DNA from: Actinomycetes bacterium
GTDB lineage: Bacteria; Actinomycetota; Actinomycetes; Streptosporangiales; Streptosporangiaceae
NCBI GenBank assembly: GCA_025964635.1
Contig: JAOPYP010000278.1
Span: 1-8,646, forward strand
Length of the DNA: 8,646 nucleotides
Direction: 5' to 3'
The position numbers were made by a program, and so were the translations under genes. This document shows, piece by piece, positions 6,142 to 8,646 of this stretch. The notes under the pieces were generated by a model, which searched no databases, was not told the origin of the DNA, and saw only the letters and a program-made list of their open reading frames with translations. Every line of letters starts with the position of its first letter. Positions within the stretch are counted from its first letter, which is position 1.

Positions 6142-6201
6142 CCGCCGCAGCAGTCTGGTCTCGCGTCCCGGCCGGCCCGGCAACCCCGCTGCAGCGCGCG
6201 C

Positions 6202-6220
6202 GATGTGCCTGGTGCGCATC
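6202..6220. terminator. Small hairpin between convergent genes
   Basis: GATGTGC (6202-6208) pairs with GCGCATC (6214-6220), including one G-U pair, around a 5-nt loop. It lies between the convergent small gene and dehydrogenase gene, where a bidirectional terminator would be expected. No T tract follows on either side, so the call is weak. Confidence 0.25.
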
Positions 6221-6250
6221 TTCGGCATCCCGGGCGGGCTGGGGAATCTG

Positions 6251-7036
6251 TTAGGGACGGACGGCGGCGGCGTCCGCGGATGTGAGCACGTTCACCCGGC
6301 CCCCGTCGATGTCGAGGACCGCGCCGTGGACGAAGGCGGCCTCGTCTGAGGCGAGATAGACCGCCGCGGCGGCGATCGCACCCGGGTGACCGGGCGCGCT
6401 CGCCGGGGCACCGCGCATGAACACCGCGCCGGGGTACTCGGTGTCCGGATCCCAGTCCGGCGGCAGGATGACCCCTGGCGAGATCGCGTTGACGCGGATG
6501 CCCAGGGGGCCGAACTCGGCCGCCCAGGCCCGGGTCAGGGTTTCCACCGCTCCCTTGGTCGAGCTGTAGAGCGCGCCGACCGGCAGCCCGAGCCGTGCGA
6601 CCCAGGAGCCGAGGTTGATGATGGCCCCGCCGCCAGCCCGGATCATCGCGGGCGCGACGGTCTGCGTGAGGAAGAACGCGGACTTGACGTTGACCGCGTA
6701 GACGCGGTCGAACGTGTCCTCGCCGGTCGTCAGCGTGGTGTGGCCAGGAAAGATACCGGCGTTGTTCACGAGGATGTCAATGCGCCCGCCCAGCAGCCCT
6801 GCTGCCTCTTCGGCGAGCGCCCGGCTCGCAGCCGCGCCGCCCAGCTCGGCGTGCACGTAGTCCGCCTTGCCGCCCGCGTCGCGAATGCGCGCGACCACCT
6901 CCTGGCCCCGCGCGTCGCCGCGCCCGGAAGCGATGACGTGCGCGCCTGCGCCGCCGAACGCCACGGCGATCTCCCGGCCGATGTTGCTCGTGGAACCCGT
7001 GACGAGGGCTGTCTTGTTCTCAAGTCGTCGTGTCAT
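6251..7036 (-). CDS. Short-chain dehydrogenase/reductase (SDR)
   Basis: 261 residues from ATG 7036, a classical SDR length. The cofactor motif is TGSTSNIG (13-20) at the end of the first strand, followed by NNAG (91-94). The catalytic set is S144 (INLGSW), Y157 and K161 (YSSTK), with N116 in the NVK motif. VNAISPGVI and the C-terminal VHGAVLDIDGG complete the family pattern. These enzymes interconvert alcohols and ketones with NAD(P). The first strand lacks the basic residue often found in NADP-binding members near TGxxxGxG, and the end of strand 2 (ASGRGD) is ambiguous, so cofactor choice stays open. A TTG in frame at 7078 lies inside the operator and is rejected as start. ATG 7036 lies seven bases after TAGCAT and has no ribosome binding site. 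Its neighbour TetR gene is probably its repressor. It could oxidise a hydroxyacyl intermediate of the nearby pathway, but that is a guess from position. Confidence 0.93.
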   Translation of the reverse strand: MTRRLENKTALVTGSTSNIGREIAVAFGGAGAHVIASGRGDARGQEVVARIRDAGGKADYVHAELGGAAASRALAEEAAGLLGGRIDILVNNAGIFPGHTTLTTGEDTFDRVYAVNVKSAFFLTQTVAPAMIRAGGGAIINLGSWVARLGLPVGALYSSTKGAVETLTRAWAAEFGPLGIRVNAISPGVILPPDWDPDTEYPGAVFMRGAPASAPGHPGAIAAAAVYLASDEAAFVHGAVLDIDGGRVNVLTSADAAAVRP

Positions 7037-7078
7037 GGTAGCGATGCTAGAAACGTATTTTTGGACTGGCAAGTCCAA
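7037..7078 (-). promoter_or_regulatory. SDR promoter with TetR-type operator
   Basis: On the minus strand TTGCCA (7072-7067), 17-bp spacing and TAGCAT (7049-7044) form a good promoter ending seven bases before ATG 7036, so the transcript is probably leaderless. The perfect palindrome TTGGACT-GGCA-AGTCCAA (plus strand 7061-7078) covers the -35 box. A related site stands before the TetR gene. Together they point to repression of the dehydrogenase by that TetR protein. Confidence 0.68.
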
Positions 7079-7093
7079 TTCTCTTCTGGCGTC

Positions 7094-7678
7094 TCATACG
7101 CCGCGCAGGTGATCGATCAGCGCGTCGAGCGTCGCCTCGAGGTGCCGCGTGCTCCCGGTCGAGCGAAGCACCTGGACGCCGCCCTGGATGCCCGCGATGA
7201 AGGCCGCCGAGACCCGGTCGGAGTCCAGCTCCGGGCGGACGAGGCCCACGGCCTGCATCTGGGTGATGCCCTGGATGAGGTGCGCCTGCCACTGCGCTAG
7301 GAGAGCAGTGACGACCTCGGCCGCGCCCGGCGTGCTGCCGACCTGGGCCATGAGCGCGCCAAGCGGGCAGTTCCGTCCTTGTGCCCGGTAACGGGCCACG
7401 ACGGCGTCCCGCCAGCGATTCCACGCGGCCCAGGAGGTGAGGCTTCCGAGGTGAGGCTGCTGGTCGTCGAGGACGCGCCGAGATTCGTACCGCGCGACCT
7501 CAAGCAGCAGTTCCTCCTTGCCCGCCGGGAAGTAGTGGAAGATCTGGCTCTTGCTCGTGCCGGTGATGGCCCGGATGTCGTCCAGTGTCACCTCGCCAGG
7601 GATGTCGCCGCGCAGGTACTCCGCCGCGCCCACGATGATGCGCTCCCTGGTAGCCCGCCCCTTCTCAGTAAGTGCCAC
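7094..7678 (-). CDS. TetR-type transcriptional regulator
   Basis: 194 residues from GTG 7678; an ATG at 7696 would add six residues. I prefer the GTG because TACCGT ends six bases before it, the leaderless layout also seen at three other genes here, and the ATG would abut the operator. The N-terminal TetR domain is plain: ATRERIIVGAAEYL, VTLDDIRAITGTSKSQIFHYF (helix-turn-helix) and GKEELLLEVARYE. The ligand-binding half carries NCPLGALMAQVG, a CPLG motif frequent in TetR proteins that respond to small electrophiles or acids, then long helices. It lies upstream of and codirectional with the SDR gene (57 nt between them). Palindromes of one type precede both genes, so it probably represses itself and the dehydrogenase. 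The inducer is unknown. Confidence 0.92.
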   Translation of the reverse strand: MALTEKGRATRERIIVGAAEYLRGDIPGEVTLDDIRAITGTSKSQIFHYFPAGKEELLLEVARYESRRVLDDQQPHLGSLTSWAAWNRWRDAVVARYRAQGRNCPLGALMAQVGSTPGAAEVVTALLAQWQAHLIQGITQMQAVGLVRPELDSDRVSAAFIAGIQGGVQVLRSTGSTRHLEATLDALIDHLRGV

Positions 7679-7684
7679 GTGGCA

Positions 7685-7715
7685 ACGGTACCCCATTATG
7701 GACCGAGCAGTCCAA
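7685..7715 (-). promoter_or_regulatory. TetR gene promoter with operator
   Basis: The imperfect palindrome ATGGACC-GAGC-AGTCCAA (7698-7715) shares its right half AGTCCAA and the GGAC core with the perfect site at 7061-7078. On the minus strand TTGGAC (7715-7710) and TACCGT (7690-7685) are 19 bp apart and could be the -35 and -10, with GTG 7678 six bases downstream. The spacing is longer than ideal. Weaker binding than at the dehydrogenase site would be expected. Confidence 0.55.
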
Positions 7716-7774
7716 ACTTAGCCGCGACCGCCTTGCTCCCCCGGGGGCCTTCCTGGGTCAGGTCCAGGTCACGG

Positions 7775-7807
7775 ATCGCTGGGCGGGCGACTCGTTTGCC
7801 CAGCGAT
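7775..7807. repeat. Perfect 10-bp inverted repeat (hairpin)
   Basis: ATCGCTGGGC (7775-7784) and GCCCAGCGAT (7798-7807) are exact reverse complements around a 13-nt loop. No T tract follows, so a simple intrinsic terminator is unlikely. It lies just before the point where similarity to the HxlR tail begins (about 7819), so it may mark a recombination boundary or be a regulator site. Confidence 0.4.
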
Positions 7808-7818
7808 AACTTGGCGCT

Positions 7819-8053
7819 CGGCCATCCGGCCGCAGTCACCCGCCGACATCCAATTCTGCGTCGGTCCCGGGCATCCCGATGACGTCCCCCCGAGCTGGAT
7901 ATGCGCGACCGGCTGGCGCCAGCGCCCGTTCAGTCGGCCGGCCGTCCTGGACTGGGCACCCAGAGCTCTCCTGCGACGGCCGTAAAGGTGCCGAGAGAGG
8001 CGGGCGTCGCGGATGATGCGGACCAGGGAACGAGCACAAGCGGGACAAAGTGA
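7819..8053 (+). pseudogene. C-terminal remnant of a second HxlR-type regulator
   Basis: From 7845 the plus strand reads DIQFCVGPGHPDDVPP, then, after a one-base loss in the C run at 7886-7891, continues in the next frame ELDMRDRLAPAP and stops at 8051-8053. The intact HxlR protein at 5008-5577 has DIRFCVGPGYPDDVPPELDM followed by RTRLEPAP at residues 139-166, so the two are clearly homologous in protein and in DNA. Between 7819 and 7844 (LGHPAAVTR in another frame) there may be the preceding CG-x-P segment with one more shift. No winged-helix part is left upstream. The fragment cannot encode a regulator. It lies upstream of the second copy of the 35-bp element, in the same order as the intact gene and copy 1. 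Confidence 0.75.
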
Positions 8054-8262
8054 GCTGCGGCAAGCCGGCTACCGCGAGTCGGGCGCGCCCGGGCAGCACA
8101 GCGGGCGGGCCGGCGGAACCTATCGCGTCCTAGGGCGGACGCGGCTCCGGCTCGCCCGGACGGTCTGGTGACCTGCGCGCGGCAGCTACGCCGCGCCCGA
8201 GGAGCTGCCAGGACGCAGCCCGCATGGTCGTGCTCACGCTCACGAACCCCCGGAGTCCATCC

Positions 8263-8293
8263 GGGACCCTGACGCCAGGGTGGATCCCTTTTT
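8263..8293 (+). terminator. Rho-independent terminator-like hairpin
   Basis: ACCCTG (8266-8271) pairs with CAGGGT (8276-8281) around the loop ACGC. GGG (8263-8265) can extend the stem with CCC (8286-8288) across a 4-nt bulge, and TTTTT follows at 8289-8293. A T run of this kind is rare in the window. It stands just before the 35-bp element and could insulate that promoter from transcription coming from the left, such as from the former HxlR gene. Confidence 0.45.
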
Positions 8294-8299
8294 ACTACC

Positions 8300-8334
8300 A
8301 AGTCTTGAATCAAGACTCGATCTGTGATCTATTG
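8300..8334 (+). promoter_or_regulatory. 35-bp shared promoter/operator element, copy 2
   Basis: It is 34/35 identical to the reverse complement of 4769-4803. The inner palindrome is perfect here: AGTCTTG-AAT-CAAGACT (8301-8317). The one base that differs between the copies lies in this palindrome, which is imperfect in copy 1. A possible promoter is TTGAAT (8305-8310), 17 bp, TCTATT (8328-8333), giving a start near 8340. It points toward the oxidoreductase gene, about 200 nt downstream. Confidence 0.7.
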
Positions 8335-8349
8335 ATGGCACGCGACGCG

Positions 8350-8363
8350 GCGGTCCGGATCAC
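8350..8363. promoter_or_regulatory. Degenerate copy of the GTGATCCGGATCAC site
   Basis: GCGGTCCGGATCAC matches the perfect palindrome at 4742-4755 at 12 of 14 bases and keeps one intact half (GGATCAC). It lies 15 bp after the 35-bp element, against 13 bp at the other locus. The shared position strengthens the case that the two palindromes form one control unit. Confidence 0.45.
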
Positions 8364-8537
8364 GCGATACCCCGGCTAAGCCGTGTACATCACGACGTGG
8401 CGTGCAAGTGCCGCGGCGCGGCGCACGCTGCCGCCAGCCGGCGCCCGGCGCGCTCGCGCCCTCAAGGACATCACCTGCTCAACCGAGTCAATACGGACAA
8501 GTGAGATGCAGAAATGCCGCTAGCGAAAGGCATGATC

Positions 8538-8646
8538 ATGAAGGCGGCCGTGTACCACAGCTTCGGCGGTCCGGAGGTCCTCGAAGTCGTCGAGGTACCG
8601 GAGCCGAAGATGTTCGCCGACCAGGTCCGGATCCGCATAAAGGCCG
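8538..8646 (+). CDS. Quinone oxidoreductase/zinc-type alcohol dehydrogenase, partial
   Basis: Only the first 36 codons are in the window; the gene continues past its end. The N-terminus MKAAVYHSFGGPEVLEVVEV followed by PEPKMFADQVRIRIKA is the standard opening strand pair of the medium-chain dehydrogenase/reductase superfamily, in the quinone-oxidoreductase or alcohol-dehydrogenase branch. The zinc-binding and NAD(P)-binding parts are not visible, so the subfamily is open. ATG 8538 is preferred because AAAGG stands seven bases upstream and the family usually begins MKA. In-frame ATGs at 8532 and 8514 are alternatives. The second copy of the 35-bp element lies upstream, so this gene is probably controlled together with the operon at 1323-4697 and may serve as the redox step of the same pathway. 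Confidence 0.85.
   Translation, partial: MKAAVYHSFGGPEVLEVVEVPEPKMFADQVRIRIKA

Larger units (their letters stand above)
8054..8537 (+). other. Upstream control region of the oxidoreductase gene
   Basis: This 484-nt stretch has no convincing gene. It holds, in order, about 200 nt of GC-rich DNA with nothing recognisable, a terminator-like hairpin (8263-8293), the 35-bp element (8300-8334), the partial palindrome at 8350-8363, and a leader of nearly 200 nt before ATG 8538. A 14-codon frame starts at ATG 8335 (MARDAAVRITRYPG), but it has no ribosome binding site and no counterpart at the other copy, so I do not call it a gene. Confidence 0.55.

Noticed and set aside
7037..7078. TTG 7078 as start of the SDR
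   Set aside because: The codon lies inside the operator and ahead of the -10 box. The normal SDR N-terminus begins at ATG 7036.
7930..8313. Minus-strand frame of 127 codons
   Set aside because: It runs over the HxlR remnant, the terminator-like hairpin and part of the 35-bp element, and has shadow-frame composition.
8335..8379. 14-codon leader frame after the 35-bp element
   Set aside because: It has no ribosome binding site, and no matching frame exists at the other copy of the element.
1..8646. CRISPR array, rRNA, complete transposase or phage genes
   Set aside because: I found no regularly spaced repeats of CRISPR type, no rRNA motifs and no transposase or phage protein pattern on either strand.

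Overview
The window is GC-rich DNA, most likely from a high-GC actinomycete. The evidence is the strong G/C bias at third codon positions, GTG starts, an 82-nt class II tRNA-Tyr without an encoded CCA, and several start codons that lie 6-7 nt after a TANNNT box, as in actinobacterial leaderless transcripts. The genus cannot be fixed from the sequence alone.

Layout. (1) Positions 45-126 hold tRNA-Tyr(GUA), followed by a terminator-like hairpin. (2) Positions 184-905 hold no convincing intact gene. They contain an inverted set of about 20-bp repeats (541-776) resembling the end repeats of an insertion element, and several palindromes. (3) Positions 906-1309 hold two broken genes placed head to head: a frameshifted, truncated SnoaL/NTF2-like gene on the minus strand and the frameshifted C-terminal DNA-binding end of a LuxR-type regulator on the plus strand. 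(4) Positions 1323-4697 hold a tight four-gene minus-strand operon, in transcription order: Tautomerase_3-family protein, beta-keto acid cleavage enzyme (BKACE), enoyl-CoA hydratase/isomerase-family protein, class III CoA-transferase. (5) Positions 5008-5577 hold an HxlR-type regulator (minus) just upstream of that operon, divergent from a small unrecognised gene (5794-6141, plus). (6) Positions 6251-7678 hold a TetR-type regulator and a short-chain dehydrogenase, both minus, each preceded by a version of the same 18-bp palindrome. (7) Positions 7819-8053 hold the broken C-terminal end of a second HxlR regulator (plus). It is followed by a long leader region and the first codons of a quinone-oxidoreductase/zinc-alcohol-dehydrogenase-like gene that runs off the window.

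How it fits together. The four-gene operon looks catabolic: it would activate, hydrate or isomerise, and cleave an organic acid whose identity is unknown. The most notable structure is a 35-bp element (34/35 identical) that occurs twice, in opposite orientation: upstream of the operon (4769-4803) and upstream of the oxidoreductase (8300-8334). Each copy is oriented the same way relative to its own downstream genes. Each contains a palindrome of the type AGTCTTG-N3-CAAGACT and a possible promoter, and each is followed 13-15 bp later by a second palindrome centred on TCCGGA. Each also lies downstream of an HxlR coding sequence, one intact and one decayed. This suggests two transcription units under one control and a partly decayed ancestral duplication of an 'HxlR plus operator plus catabolic gene' module. 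The TetR/SDR pair sits between the two units and has its own, different operator.
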